DNA from: Amycolatopsis methanolica 239
GTDB lineage: Bacteria; Actinomycetota; Actinomycetes; Mycobacteriales; Pseudonocardiaceae
Length of the DNA: 64,000 nucleotides
Assembly (NCBI RefSeq): GCF_000739085.1
Contig: NZ_CP009110.1
Coordinates: 1,674,001 to 1,738,000, forward strand
Direction of reading: 5' to 3'
Program-made: the position numbers and the translations under genes
Shown: one piece after another, positions 34,732-43,633 of the stretch
How the letters are laid out: each line of letters opens with the position of its first letter
Numbering within the stretch: position 1 is the first letter of the stretch
Notes under the pieces: model-generated
The model's database searches: none
Seen by the model: only the letters and a program-made list of their open reading frames with translations
Told to the model about the DNA's origin: nothing

Positions 34732-35907
34732 ATGAACAGGACAGTGTTGATCTCCGGCGCGAGCATCGCCGGCCCGTCCACCGCGTTCTGGCTGAACCGC
34801 CTTGGATACGCGACGACCGTGGTCGAGCGGGCGCCCGCCCTGCGGGAGGGCGGGCAGGCCGTCGACTTCCGCGGCGAGCAGGTGTCCGTGCTGCGGCGGA
34901 TGGGGTTGCTGGAGGAGATCCGCGCGCACCAGACGTCGATGGGGGAGCAGCACATCCTGGACGCGTCCGGGCGGCGCGTGGCGAGCCTGCCGTCGTCGAT
35001 GATCAGCGGCGAGGTCGAGATCCAGCGCGGTGACCTGAGCCGCGTGCTGTACGAGGCGACGAAGGACCGCACGGAGTACGTCTTCGGCGACTGGATCACG
35101 TCGCTGACGGAGACCGGCTCGGGTGTCGAGGTCACGTTCGCGCACGGCGCGCCGCGGACCGTGGACCTGGTGATCGGCGCCGACGGGTTGCACTCGGGCG
35201 TGCGGGCGCTGGCGATCGGGCCGGAGTCGCGGTTCCGCACCGAGATGGGGTACGCGTGCGCGGGGTTCAGCGCGCCGAACCACCTGCGGCTCGACCACAC
35301 CGGGCTGATCTACAACGTGCTCGGCCGGGGCGTGACGTACGCGGCGCAGAACCCGGACGGCCCGGCTAACATCGGTTTCGTCTTCGCGGCCGACGGCCTG
35401 ACCTACGACCGCAAGGACGAGGACCAGGTGAAGCGGTTGATCGCCGAGGTGTACGACGGCGTCGGCTGGGAGGTCCCGCGCCTGTTGGAGGGCCTGCGCG
35501 ACGCGGCCGACCTGTATTTTGACGAACTGGCGCACGTGTACCTGCCGCGCTACACCAGCGGCCGGGTCGCCCTGGTCGGCGACGCGGGCTGGGGCGCCGG
35601 GCCTGGCGGTGGCGGCACGGGCCTGGCGATGATGGCGGCGTACGTGCTGGCGGGCGAGCTGGCGGCCGCGGGCGGGGACCACGCCGTGGCGTTCGAGCGG
35701 TACGAGTCGGAGGTCCGCCCCGCCGCCGAGGCGGGCGCGAAGCAGGCGAAGGGCACCGGCCCGTTCCTGGCGCCCCGCACCGCGCGCGGTCTGTGGCTGC
35801 GGAACCAGTCGCACCGCATGCTGACAACCCGTGTGTTCGCCGGCGTGTTCGACAAGATGACCCTGAAGGCGGCGAACACGTCGAAGCTGAAGGACTACGG
35901 GATCTGA
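34732..35907 (+). CDS. FAD-dependent aromatic-type monooxygenase
   Basis: A 391-residue class A flavoprotein monooxygenase fold. FAD motif near the start (VLISGASIAGPSTAFWLNRL) and acidic VVERAPALREGGQAVDFRG; the DG motif as DLVIGADGLHSGVRALA; the GD motif as RVALVGDAGWGAGPGGGGTG. Similar enzymes hydroxylate aromatic or polyketide substrates or inactivate tetracycline or rifamycin, and substrate cannot be told from sequence. It has AGGAG 6 bases upstream. Its last 13 bases overlap the end of the convergent SARP gene. Confidence 0.88.
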   Translation: MNRTVLISGASIAGPSTAFWLNRLGYATTVVERAPALREGGQAVDFRGEQVSVLRRMGLLEEIRAHQTSMGEQHILDASGRRVASLPSSMISGEVEIQRGDLSRVLYEATKDRTEYVFGDWITSLTETGSGVEVTFAHGAPRTVDLVIGADGLHSGVRALAIGPESRFRTEMGYACAGFSAPNHLRLDHTGLIYNVLGRGVTYAAQNPDGPANIGFVFAADGLTYDRKDEDQVKRLIAEVYDGVGWEVPRLLEGLRDAADLYFDELAHVYLPRYTSGRVALVGDAGWGAGPGGGGTGLAMMAAYVLAGELAAAGGDHAVAFERYESEVRPAAEAGAKQAKGTGPFLAPRTARGLWLRNQSHRMLTTRVFAGVFDKMTLKAANTSKLKDYGI

Positions 35908-38900
35908 GGCTCCCGGGACGACAGTGTTTCCGAGATCTCCTCGAAGGACATGGCGGCGCCGCGGTCGTAGGCGGCGGCGAAGGCGTCGGTGTCCAGCAGC
36001 TTCTGGCAGCCCGCCGCCACCGCCGCCACGTCCTGGTCGTGCGGCCTGGTGGCACTCCGCAGCGCCACCGCCATCCCCAGCTGCTCGGCCGCCCGTTCGG
36101 GGTCGCCGTCGAGCAGGGTCATCCCCGCCCGCCCCTCCAGCGCGTCCGCGATGTCGGTCCGGAAGTGCTGCGCCAGCGTGATGTCCAGCGCCTGCCGGTG
36201 CCGCGCCCGCGCCTCCGCCCAGTCGCCCGTCGCCTCGGCGAGCCGGCCCAGCGCGGTGAGGGTCCGGGCGCTCGCCGCGTCGCTCTGCCAGTCCGTGCCC
36301 AGCGTGGCCAGGGCCCGCGCGAAGTGTGCCCTGGCCCGGGCGAAGTCCCCGCGACGCCGGGCCAGCTCGCCGAACCCGCGCTCGGTGAGGCCGAGCAGCG
36401 TCGAGGCGCCCGCGCGCCGCGCGAGGTCCGCCGCGTGGCGGTGGCCGGCCTCGGCGTCGGTCAGGTCGCCGTCGCGCAGCAACCGGTCCGCCCGCCGCGC
36501 CCACAGCTCGGCCAGTTCCTCGGTTGCGTTGAGCTGCCCGAGCAGGTCCATCGCCTCGTCGACGAGCGCCGCGGACCGGTCCCGGTCACCCCGCAGGTCC
36601 GCGAGCTCGGCGAGCCCGTCGAGCACCTGCGCGGTGCCCCACCGGTCGCCGATCCGCCGGAACAGTCCGAGCGACCTGGCGAACGCCTCTTCGGCGCCCG
36701 CGCTGTCGCCGTTGAACAGGCGTAGGTAGCTCGTCGAGAAGTGCACGAGCGCCTGGAGCCACGGATCGTCGTCGTCGAGCATGGCCTGTTCCAGCTCGTT
36801 TGGCCGCCGCGCCGGGCTGGGCGGGCCGGCGAACAGCGCCCAGTGGACGAGCAGGTACGGCTGCCGCAGCGGCCACGGCAGCGACGGCACGATCGAGTCG
36901 ACGCGGCGCAGGTGCTCGTCCAGGCCGGGCGGTTCGGCGGGCGCGGCGTTGAGCACGCACAGCACGTACTCCTCCGCCAGGTCGCCGGGCGGTTCCGGGT
37001 CGAGGTTCGCCAGCAGCCGCGCGGCGAGCGGCGCGATTTCCGTGCGCACGCCCTGCAGGCGCCAGTACGACGACAACGCGCCGACGAGCCGCAGCGCCAG
37101 CGCGGTGTCCGACTCGACCGCCCAGCGCAGCGCGGCGTGCAGGTTCGCCCGCTCGGCGGTCAGGCGCGCGAGCCACTCGATCTGCTCGGTGCGGCGCAGG
37201 TGCGGATCGGCGGTCTGGGCGAGGGCCAGGAAGTGGCTGGCGTGCGCCCTGGCCACCGCGTCCCGTTCGCCCGATTCATCCAGTCGCTCGGCGCTGAACG
37301 CCCGGATCGTCTCCAGCATTCGGTAGCGCTCACCGGAAAACTCGATGAGCGACTTGTCGACAAGACTGTCGAGGAGGTCCTCGGTGTCCGGTTCGGACAG
37401 TCCGCACACGCTGGCGACCGCGTCCACCGTCGTCCCGCCCGCGAAGATCGCGAAGCGGCGCACCAGGTCCTGCTCCTCGGGCTCGAGGAGGTCCCAGCTC
37501 CAGCCGACGACGGCATGCAACGTCTGGTGCCGGGGCGCGGCGGTGCGGCTGCCCTTGGAGAGCAGGCGGAACCGGTCGTCGAGGCGGGCTTCGAGCTGGT
37601 CCAGCGGCAGGGTCCGCAGGCGTGCCGCGGCGAGTTCGATGGCCAGTGGCAGCCCGTCGAGCGCGGCGCAGATCTGCCGCACCCGCTCGGCCGAGTCGTC
37701 GTGGAGCCGGAACCCTGGCCGCACGGCGGCGGCCCGTTCGGTGAACAGCCGCACCGACTCGTAGCCGGTGGCCTCGGCCGCGCGGGTGCCGTGCGGCGGG
37801 GACGCGAGCGGCGGCACCGCGCACAGCGCTTCGCCGGTGATGCCGAGTGGCTCGCGGCTGGTGGCGAGCACGCGCAGCCCGGGGCTCGACGAGAGGAGCC
37901 GGTGCACGAGCTTCGCGGCGTCGGCGATCACGTGCTCGCAGTTGTCGAGGATCAGCAGCAGGCACCGGTCGGTTAGCGCGACCTCGATGCGCCCGACCGG
38001 GTCCGGCGGGGCGCCGGCGGTGGGGAACAGGCCGGTCTCCCGCAGGCCGAGCGCGGTGAGGACGGCCTGGGCGACGTCGGCGCCGCTGGTGACCGGCGAC
38101 AGGTCGACGAAGCACACCTCGCCGTCGGCGCGGCCACCGGCCTCGATCGACAGACGGGTCTTGCCCGCGCCGCCGGGGCCGGTCAGGGTGACCAGGCGGC
38201 CGGTGTCGAGCAGCCCGGCGATGCGGGCCAGTTCCGGTTCGCGGCCGATGAAGGTGGTGAGCTGGGCGGGGATCTTCGGCGGTTGGGGCGCCGGCTCTGC
38301 GCGCAGCACGGCCAGGTGCGCGGCGGCGAGTTCCGGGGACGGGTCGGCGCCCAGCTCGTCGGCGAGCGCGCGCCGGGCGTCCTCGAAGATGGTGAGCGCC
38401 TCGGCTTGCCGGCCGTTGGCGGCGAGCGCGCGCATGAGCAGGACGCGGGGCCGTTCTCGCAGGGGGTGCGCGCCGCACAACTCGGTGAGTTCGCCGATCA
38501 CCGCGCGGGATTCGCCGATGGCGAGGTCGGCTTCGGCGCGGTCCTCGACGGCGGCGACGCGCAGCTCGTCGAGGCGCGCGGATTGGGCTTCGGCGAACGG
38601 GGCGTCGCGTACGTCCGCGAGGGCCGGGCCGCGCCAGAGGTCCAGGGCTTCGCGGAGCAGCTTCGCGGCGCGGGCGTGTTCGTTGGCCGCCAGGGCTTGG
38701 CGGCCGTCGCGGGCGAGGCGGGTGAAGCGGTGGACGTCGACGCGGTCCGGTTCGACCGCGAGGCGGTAGCCGGCGGGCTGGGATTCGATGCGGGCCCAGT
38801 CGCCGAGTTTGCGGCGGAGGCGGGACACCTGGGCCTGCAGGGCGTTGGCCGCGTCGCCCGGTGGGTGGTCGCCGTAGAGGCCGTCGATGAGCCGGTCGGT

Positions 38901-39026
38901 GCCGACGACGCGGCCGGCGTCGAGCAGCAGGAGCGCGAGGAGGGACCGCGGCCGCGGACCGCCGAGGGGCACCGGTACGCCGGCCGCGGAGCGCGCCTCG
39001 ACAGGACCCAGGACGGCGAACCACAC
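35895..39026 (-). CDS. AfsR/SARP-family regulator with NB-ARC ATPase and TPR domains
   Basis: A ~1043-residue regulator of the AfsR type, which typically switches on secondary metabolism or development. N-terminal winged helix (WFAVLGPVEARSAAG to ~95), bacterial transcriptional activation domain (~95-240, with DVHRFTRLARDGRQAL and LREALDLWRGPALADV), NB-ARC domain (~255-550) with Walker A LTGPGGAGKTRLS and LLILDNCEHV, then helical TPR repeats to the end. GTG 39026 is preferred since CACAAT lies six bases upstream and SARP proteins start with this strand; ATG 39044 would add six residues. No biosynthetic cluster is visible in the window, so the target is unknown. Confidence 0.9.
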   Translation of the reverse strand: MWFAVLGPVEARSAAGVPVPLGGPRPRSLLALLLLDAGRVVGTDRLIDGLYGDHPPGDAANALQAQVSRLRRKLGDWARIESQPAGYRLAVEPDRVDVHRFTRLARDGRQALAANEHARAAKLLREALDLWRGPALADVRDAPFAEAQSARLDELRVAAVEDRAEADLAIGESRAVIGELTELCGAHPLRERPRVLLMRALAANGRQAEALTIFEDARRALADELGADPSPELAAAHLAVLRAEPAPQPPKIPAQLTTFIGREPELARIAGLLDTGRLVTLTGPGGAGKTRLSIEAGGRADGEVCFVDLSPVTSGADVAQAVLTALGLRETGLFPTAGAPPDPVGRIEVALTDRCLLLILDNCEHVIADAAKLVHRLLSSSPGLRVLATSREPLGITGEALCAVPPLASPPHGTRAAEATGYESVRLFTERAAAVRPGFRLHDDSAERVRQICAALDGLPLAIELAAARLRTLPLDQLEARLDDRFRLLSKGSRTAAPRHQTLHAVVGWSWDLLEPEEQDLVRRFAIFAGGTTVDAVASVCGLSEPDTEDLLDSLVDKSLIEFSGERYRMLETIRAFSAERLDESGERDAVARAHASHFLALAQTADPHLRRTEQIEWLARLTAERANLHAALRWAVESDTALALRLVGALSSYWRLQGVRTEIAPLAARLLANLDPEPPGDLAEEYVLCVLNAAPAEPPGLDEHLRRVDSIVPSLPWPLRQPYLLVHWALFAGPPSPARRPNELEQAMLDDDDPWLQALVHFSTSYLRLFNGDSAGAEEAFARSLGLFRRIGDRWGTAQVLDGLAELADLRGDRDRSAALVDEAMDLLGQLNATEELAELWARRADRLLRDGDLTDAEAGHRHAADLARRAGASTLLGLTERGFGELARRRGDFARARAHFARALATLGTDWQSDAASARTLTALGRLAEATGDWAEARARHRQALDITLAQHFRTDIADALEGRAGMTLLDGDPERAAEQLGMAVALRSATRPHDQDVAAVAAGCQKLLDTDAFAAAYDRGAAMSFEEISETLSSREPQIP

Positions 39027-39103
39027 CCCGCGATTGTGGCGCATTGCGCGCCGGACGGGGTGAGGCTGTGCCGCGGTTCGCGGGCCGCTGCTTTACTTCA
39101 CTC

Positions 39104-39877
39104 ATGGAACCTGGGCCGCTGACGATTTCCTACGCCGTGGCTTCCGACGTCGGGCAGCGACGCGAAGCGAACGAGGACTCGGTCTACACCAGTCCGCGTC
39201 TGCTCGCCGTCGCCGACGGGATGGGGGGTCACGTCGCCGGTGAGGTCGCCAGTTCGGGCGCGGTCGCCGCGATCGCTGCCCTGGACGAGCGCCTCGAGGC
39301 GGAGTCCGCGAAGGCCGACGTGGAGGCGCTGGCGGCCGCCGTGTCCGATGCCGGTGCCCGGCTGCGGGCCCAGGTCGAGGAGGACAGCCGCCTGCAGGGC
39401 ATGGGGACCACGCTGACGGTGCTGGCCTGGGACGGCACGTCGTTCGCGGTGGCCCACGTCGGGGATTCGCGGGCGTACCGGCTGCGCGAGGGCGAGTTGA
39501 CGCAGGTGACGCGGGACCACACGGTGGTGCAGGAGCTGGTGGACCAGGGCCGGATCTCGCCGGAGCTGGCGATGAGCCACCCGCAGCGTTCGGTGCTCAC
39601 GAGGGCGCTCCAGGGCGTCGGCGAGCCCGAACCGGATCTCTTCGTGGTGGACGCGAGGCCCGGCGACAGGTACCTCATCTGCTCCGACGGCCTCTCCGAC
39701 GTGGCGACGCCGGACCAGCTGACCGAGGTGCTGACGACGGTGCCGACCCCGGAGGAGGCCGTGCAGAGGCTGGTGGAGCTCGCCAACGCAGGCGGCGGAC
39801 CGGACAACATCAGCTGCATCGTGGCCGACGTGGCCGAGGTGACTGGCCCGGCCGATGCGGCTGACGTGGCGGGCTAG
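39104..39877 (+). CDS. PP2C-family Ser/Thr protein phosphatase
   Basis: Metal-dependent phosphatase, 257 residues, cytoplasmic with no membrane anchor (unlike PstP). Conserved motifs: REANEDS with metal-binding Asp25, VADGMGGHVAGEVAS with Asp38-Gly39, GMGTTLTVLAW, VAHVGDSRAYRLR, THS-type T-R-A-L-Q-G, Y-L-I-C-S-D-G-L-S-D and GGPDNISCIVADV. The family counters Hanks-type kinases. ATG 39104 begins the conserved part; the open frame upstream overlaps the SARP promoter. The C-terminal A-D-A-A-D-V-A-G runs into the repeat tract that follows. Confidence 0.92.
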   Translation: MEPGPLTISYAVASDVGQRREANEDSVYTSPRLLAVADGMGGHVAGEVASSGAVAAIAALDERLEAESAKADVEALAAAVSDAGARLRAQVEEDSRLQGMGTTLTVLAWDGTSFAVAHVGDSRAYRLREGELTQVTRDHTVVQELVDQGRISPELAMSHPQRSVLTRALQGVGEPEPDLFVVDARPGDRYLICSDGLSDVATPDQLTEVLTTVPTPEEAVQRLVELANAGGGPDNISCIVADVAEVTGPADAADVAG

Positions 39878-40664
39878 TGCTGCATGGTCGGCGTGGCCGA
39901 CGTGCCCGGCTCGGGCTGGCGTGGCCGACGTGCCCGGCTCGGGCTGGCGTGGTCGGTGTGGCTGGCTTGACGGCTCGGGCTGGCCTGGCCGCCGCCGCCA
40001 GCTAGAGCTGCATGGCCGGCTCGGGCTGGCGTGGTCGGTGTGGCTGGCGCGGCTGACTCGGACTGGCCTGGTCGGCGGGGCCGATGTGGCCGGTACGGCT
40101 GACGTGGCCGGCTCGGGCTGACGTGGCCGGCTAGAGCTATATGGCCGGCGCGGGCTGGCGTGGCCGGCATGGCGGCGCGGGCTGGCCTGGTCGATGTGGC
40201 CGGCTCGGCTGGTGCGGCCGGGATGGTCGGCGGCGCTGGCGTGGCTGGCGCGGGTCTTGTCGGCATGGCCGGCCGGAGCTGCCATGGTCGGCGTGGCCGG
40301 TGCGGCGTTCTAGCCGGTAGCGTCGCTGGGCCTGGGTGCTAGGTTCGACCGCCCGCACATGGTAGGGCTGGTTGCAGGGTTCGCCGAGGTCTCGGCTGAG
40401 GTTGGTCAGGCTGCGGAGGCTGCACGCGCCGGTAGAGGTCGCGGGACCTGCGGTTACGCTCCGCCCGGCGGAGGGAGCCCCGCGGGCTGTGCCATCCGCG
40501 GTGGGCTTCGCCGGTGGCTGTGCAGATCCGCTTGCGACCACGCACCCTAGGTGGCTGTCCGCCCGCGGTCGGCGCGCCGCGCCTGGTGGCTCTCTCGCGG
40601 CGTGTCCCGTGCGGATCATGAAAACTGGTTCGCGCGATCGTCGGCCGCGGGTACGGTCTCGGCC
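39878..40664. repeat. Degenerate G-rich tandem repeat tract and gene-free gap after PP2C gene
   Basis: From ~39880 to ~40330 the plus strand is a succession of GGCTGGCGTGG and GTGGCCGGC-type words with few A residues. It includes a perfect 28-base tandem duplication (39893-39920 and 39921-39948) that begins GTGGCCGACGTGCCCGGCTC. Several frames stay open across it only because the repeat lacks stops; their products are Ala/Gly/Trp or His/Pro/Arg low-complexity with no start support. From 40331 to 40650 the sequence is ordinary, with no gene I can support. The end holds a -10-like element for the next gene. Confidence 0.7.
40652..40664 (+). promoter_or_regulatory. -10 element of the DUF2087 gene (leaderless)
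   Basis: TACGGT at 40652-40657 fits TAnnnT and ends seven bases before ATG 40665. No ribosome site. Confidence 0.5.
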
Positions 40665-41177
40665 ATGGCTTCACCGGAAGCGCTGGTCTCCGCGCTGGCG
40701 GACCCCGAACGCCTGATGCTCTTCGCCCGGATCTGTACTTCGCCCGACGGGCTACCGATCGCGGAGGACCGGCACACCGCGAAACTCGCGATGCGCCTCG
40801 TTTCGGCTGGGATCGTCACCGTTGACGGGGACCGCTATCGGGCCGTGCCGCAAGCCTTCCGCGATTCGCTCGCCAAGCCTGCGAACGATCCCCTCGAAGC
40901 GCTGTTCAGCCGCGGCAGGCTCACCGCGATCCCGCGTCCGGGCAAGCTCCGCCAGGCCCTGCTCGTGAAGCTCGCCGAGCAGTTCGAGCCCGGCCGGGTC
41001 TACACCGAGCCGGAGGTCCGCGCGAAGCTCGCCGCGATCTACGAGGACCATGCCGCGCTCCGCCGCTACCTCGTCGACGCAGGGCTCCTCCAGCGCAGCA
41101 ACGACGGCCGCGCATACGGTCGTCCCGCTGAGGCCCGGTCCGGCCTCGAGACCGACGGTCGGCGGACCCACGTCTGA
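40665..41177 (+). CDS. DUF2087 protein with ArsR-like N-terminal winged helix
   Basis: A 170-residue protein. Residues ~1-70 look like a winged-helix domain (EALVSALADPERLMLFARIC, LAMRLVSAGIVTVDGDRYRA). Residues ~75-150 match DUF2087: LTAIPRPGKLRQALLVKLAE, Q-F-E-P-G-R-V-Y-T-E-P-E-V, Y-E-D-H-A-A-L-R-R-Y-L-V-D and R-S-N-D-G-R-A-Y. Such proteins are presumed transcriptional regulators; ligand and target are unknown. A strong hairpin lies downstream. Confidence 0.85.
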   Translation: MASPEALVSALADPERLMLFARICTSPDGLPIAEDRHTAKLAMRLVSAGIVTVDGDRYRAVPQAFRDSLAKPANDPLEALFSRGRLTAIPRPGKLRQALLVKLAEQFEPGRVYTEPEVRAKLAAIYEDHAALRRYLVDAGLLQRSNDGRAYGRPAEARSGLETDGRRTHV

Positions 41178-41315
41178 TCAACACCTGACTGAGCCGCCGA
41201 CTCGGCCAGTTGGCGTTGACCTGCCCAAAAACTGACGCTTGAGCCGCTCGGCTGGGCGCTAGGTGGGCATCAACGCGGCTGCTTGCGGCATCGAGGCGCG
41301 TCACTAGGCTGCGGC

Positions 41316-41351
41316 AGGGTGCGGGGGCCCGCCATTCTGCCCCCGCACCCT
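41316..41351. terminator. Strong bidirectional hairpin between DUF2087 and S1-domain genes
   Basis: AGGGTGCGGGGG pairs perfectly with CCCCCGCACCCT (12 base pairs, 12-base loop) and is followed by TTC. It serves two convergent genes. Confidence 0.85.
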
Positions 41352-41370
41352 TTCGATCACACCGTGCCGA

Positions 41371-41619
41371 TCACGCCGGAACCACGCTCACGCGCCGGTT
41401 CTCGACGTCGAGGCTCGCGATGCGGACCTCGACCCGTTCACCGGCTTCCGCTTCCGCGGTCCAAGCGGGCCTGGACAGCAGCCCGGGAACGCCCGGCGGC
41501 AGTTCGACCAAAGCGCCGAACGGAAGCGCCCACGTCACGGTCGCGTCGATGACTCCGCCATCCGCGTGCTGGGCGAGGAAATCGCGCCACACGGCCTGCG
41601 AGACCTGGTACTGGGACAT
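41371..41619 (-). CDS. Small S1 RNA-binding-domain protein
   Basis: An 82-residue protein consisting of little more than one OB-fold S1 domain: W-R-D-F-L-A-Q-H leader, then GVIDATVTWALPFGALVELP, GVPGLLSRPAW and GERVEVRIASLDVENRRVSV. It probably binds RNA or the ribosome; no partner domain is present. ATG 41619 is fixed by an extraordinary ribosome site (listed separately); the longer frame to 41679 reads through that site. Function unknown, but the site predicts very high translation. Confidence 0.85.
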   Translation of the reverse strand: MSQYQVSQAVWRDFLAQHADGGVIDATVTWALPFGALVELPPGVPGLLSRPAWTAEAEAGERVEVRIASLDVENRRVSVVPA

Positions 41620-41621
41620 GT

Positions 41622-41635
41622 GATCACCTCCTTTC
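41622..41635 (-). promoter_or_regulatory. Extended Shine-Dalgarno, 14-base complement of the 16S rRNA 3' end
   Basis: On the minus strand the bases before the S1 gene read GAAAGGAGGTGATC, a perfect 14-base match to the complement of the 16S rRNA 3' tail. The AGGAGG core ends seven bases before the ATG. Most ribosome sites in the window match 4-6 bases. It may drive very high synthesis or act as a ribosome-holding site. Confidence 0.85.
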
Positions 41636-41802
41636 GCATCGCCCCAGAGAAGGGGAGAGCGCAGGAGGTGGCGGGCCACGGGCCCGCCGGGTGATCACGG
41701 CGCGGCCGGGAGTCCTGTCTGTGCGCGGCGCAAGGCCGACCCGGCAGTCACGGCGTCGAAGTTAACAGCTCACGATGCCATGCTCAACAGTCCTTCCTGT
41801 CG

Positions 41803-41815
41803 TAGGGTTTCCGCC
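41803..41815 (+). promoter_or_regulatory. -10 element of the GH2 gene (leaderless)
   Basis: TAGGGT at 41803-41808 fits TAnnnT and ends seven bases before ATG 41816, supporting that start over the ATG at 41780. The divergent 160-base region also holds the S1 gene leader and a GTTAAC at 41761-41766. Confidence 0.5.
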
Positions 41816-43633
41816 ATGATCGCCGCCGACCCGGACCGACTCTGCCCACGACCACAACTCGTCCGGCCCGAGTGGTTCGACCTGGACGGTGCCTGGGGCT
41901 TCGCCTTCGACGACGACGATCGCGGCCTCGCCGACCGCTGGTTCACCGCCACCGAGCCGTTCGACCGGACCATCACCGTCCCTTATCCGCCCGAGTCGGA
42001 ACTCTCCGGTGTGCACGCGACCGAACCGCACACGGTGGTCTGGTACCGCCGTGAGTTCGACGCCCCGCCGATCCCCGACGGACACCGCTTCGTCCTGCAC
42101 TTCGCCGCCGTGGACTACGCGGCCTCGGTGTGGATCAACGGGATCCACCTCGGCACCCACGAAGGCGGGCAGACGCCGTTCTCCTTCGACATCACCGCGG
42201 CTCTGCGGTCCGACGGTCGGCAGGTGATCGTCCTGCGGGCCGAAGACCGCCCGGACGAGGGCACCCAGCCCAGGGGCAAGCAGGATTGGCACCCGGAGCC
42301 GCACGACATCTGGTACCACCGCACCACGGGGATCTGGCAGCCGGTGTGGGCGGAGGTCGTCCCGGCGCTCCACCTTCGCGAACTGCAGTGGACTCCCGAG
42401 CTCACCCGTGCGTCGGTCTCCTGTGAGGGCGAGCTTTCCGCGACGCCGGGCGAAGCTGTGACGATCCGCGTGGTGCTGCGGCATGGCGACGACGTGCTGG
42501 CCGAGCAGACCGTGCGCGTCGACCGGCGGCGGTTCCGGTTCGACATCGCCGTGCCCGCGCTACGGCACGGGCAGGACCGGACTCGCCTGCTGTGGTCACC
42601 GGAGAACCCGGTGCTGGTCGATGCGTCGGTCGAACTCCACGCCGCGGAAGCGCCGTCCGACACGGTGAGCAGCTACCTGGGTCTGCGCGAGGTCGGCGTG
42701 GCCGACGGTCGCTTCCTCCTCAACCACCTCCCTTACTACCCGCGAATGGTCCTCGAACAGGGCTACTGGCCGCAGTCGCACCTCGCCGCGCCGGATTCGG
42801 TCGCCCTCCGCCGGGAGGTCGAGCTCATCAAGGAACTCGGCTTCACCGGCGTCCGCGTGCACCAGAAGGCCGAGGATCCACGCTTCCTCTTCTGGTGCGA
42901 CAAGCTCGGCCTGCTCGTCTGGGGCGAGACCGCGAACGCCTACGAGTTCGCGCCCGAAGCCGTCGAGCGGCTCACCCGGGAGTGGTTGGAGATCCTGCGC
43001 CGGGACCGCAGCCACCCCTCCATCGTGACGTGGGTACCGATCAACGAGAGCTGGGGCGTTCCCGACATCGCCACGGCACCCGAGCAAACCCATTTCGTGC
43101 GCTCGATCTACCACCTCACCAAGAGCATCGACCCCAGCCGGCCCGTCATCGGCAACGACGGCTGGGAGATCCCGGAAGCCGACATCATCGGCGTGCACGA
43201 CTACGCCCCGACCGGTGAGAAACTGTCCACACGGTACGGTGCGGGATTGCGCCGTACGCTATCCGACGGCCGTCCCGGTGGTCGCCGCCTCCTGCTCGAC
43301 GACACCTCTCCGGACCGCCCCGTCATGCTGACCGAATTCGGTGGCCTCTCCCACGTTCCCGCCGAGGACGAGAAGTGGTTCGGCTACTCGACGGTGACCG
43401 ACGACGAGGAGCTGGCCGCCCGGCTGGACCAGCTCGTCACCGCGGTCCTCTCGTCGCCGGAACTCGCCGGCTTCTGCTACACCCAGCTGACTGACACCGA
43501 GCAGGAAAGCAACGGCCTGCTCACCGCCGAACGCGTGCCCAAGCTCGATCCGGCCCGCGTCCGGGCCATCCTCACCCAGCCCGCGGCGGCCGTGCCCCCG
43601 GAGGAACTGAACCCCTACCGGGAGCGCAGCTAA
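41816..43633 (+). CDS. Glycoside hydrolase family 2 protein
   Basis: A 605-residue exo-glycosidase of the beta-galactosidase/glucuronidase/mannosidase clan. Jelly-roll sugar-binding domain (~20-180: W-Y-R-R-E-F-D-A-P-P, F-A-A-V-D-Y-A-A-S-V-W-I-N-G), immunoglobulin-like domain (~185-300), and TIM barrel (~300-600). The acid/base is Glu411 in VPINESWG and the nucleophile Glu507 in MLTEFGG. No signal peptide, so it acts on imported sugars. Exact substrate cannot be read. The LacI regulator and MFS transporter lie 1-2 kb downstream and might belong to the same sugar response, which is speculative. Confidence 0.92.
   Translation: MIAADPDRLCPRPQLVRPEWFDLDGAWGFAFDDDDRGLADRWFTATEPFDRTITVPYPPESELSGVHATEPHTVVWYRREFDAPPIPDGHRFVLHFAAVDYAASVWINGIHLGTHEGGQTPFSFDITAALRSDGRQVIVLRAEDRPDEGTQPRGKQDWHPEPHDIWYHRTTGIWQPVWAEVVPALHLRELQWTPELTRASVSCEGELSATPGEAVTIRVVLRHGDDVLAEQTVRVDRRRFRFDIAVPALRHGQDRTRLLWSPENPVLVDASVELHAAEAPSDTVSSYLGLREVGVADGRFLLNHLPYYPRMVLEQGYWPQSHLAAPDSVALRREVELIKELGFTGVRVHQKAEDPRFLFWCDKLGLLVWGETANAYEFAPEAVERLTREWLEILRRDRSHPSIVTWVPINESWGVPDIATAPEQTHFVRSIYHLTKSIDPSRPVIGNDGWEIPEADIIGVHDYAPTGEKLSTRYGAGLRRTLSDGRPGGRRLLLDDTSPDRPVMLTEFGGLSHVPAEDEKWFGYSTVTDDEELAARLDQLVTAVLSSPELAGFCYTQLTDTEQESNGLLTAERVPKLDPARVRAILTQPAAAVPPEELNPYRERS

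Noticed and set aside
34732..39026. Antibiotic biosynthetic cluster around the SARP regulator and FAD monooxygenase
   Set aside because: Only these two genes fit; there are no synthases, ligases or carrier proteins nearby, so a cluster cannot be claimed.
39893..39948. Possible CRISPR array
   Set aside because: The 28-base units are directly adjacent without spacers and decay into related words; no cas genes are present.
39098..40285. 395-codon minus-strand frame with GHADHA/RPRQPEP repeats
   Set aside because: Translation of the G-rich repeat tract plus PP2C antisense; no supported start and no domain.
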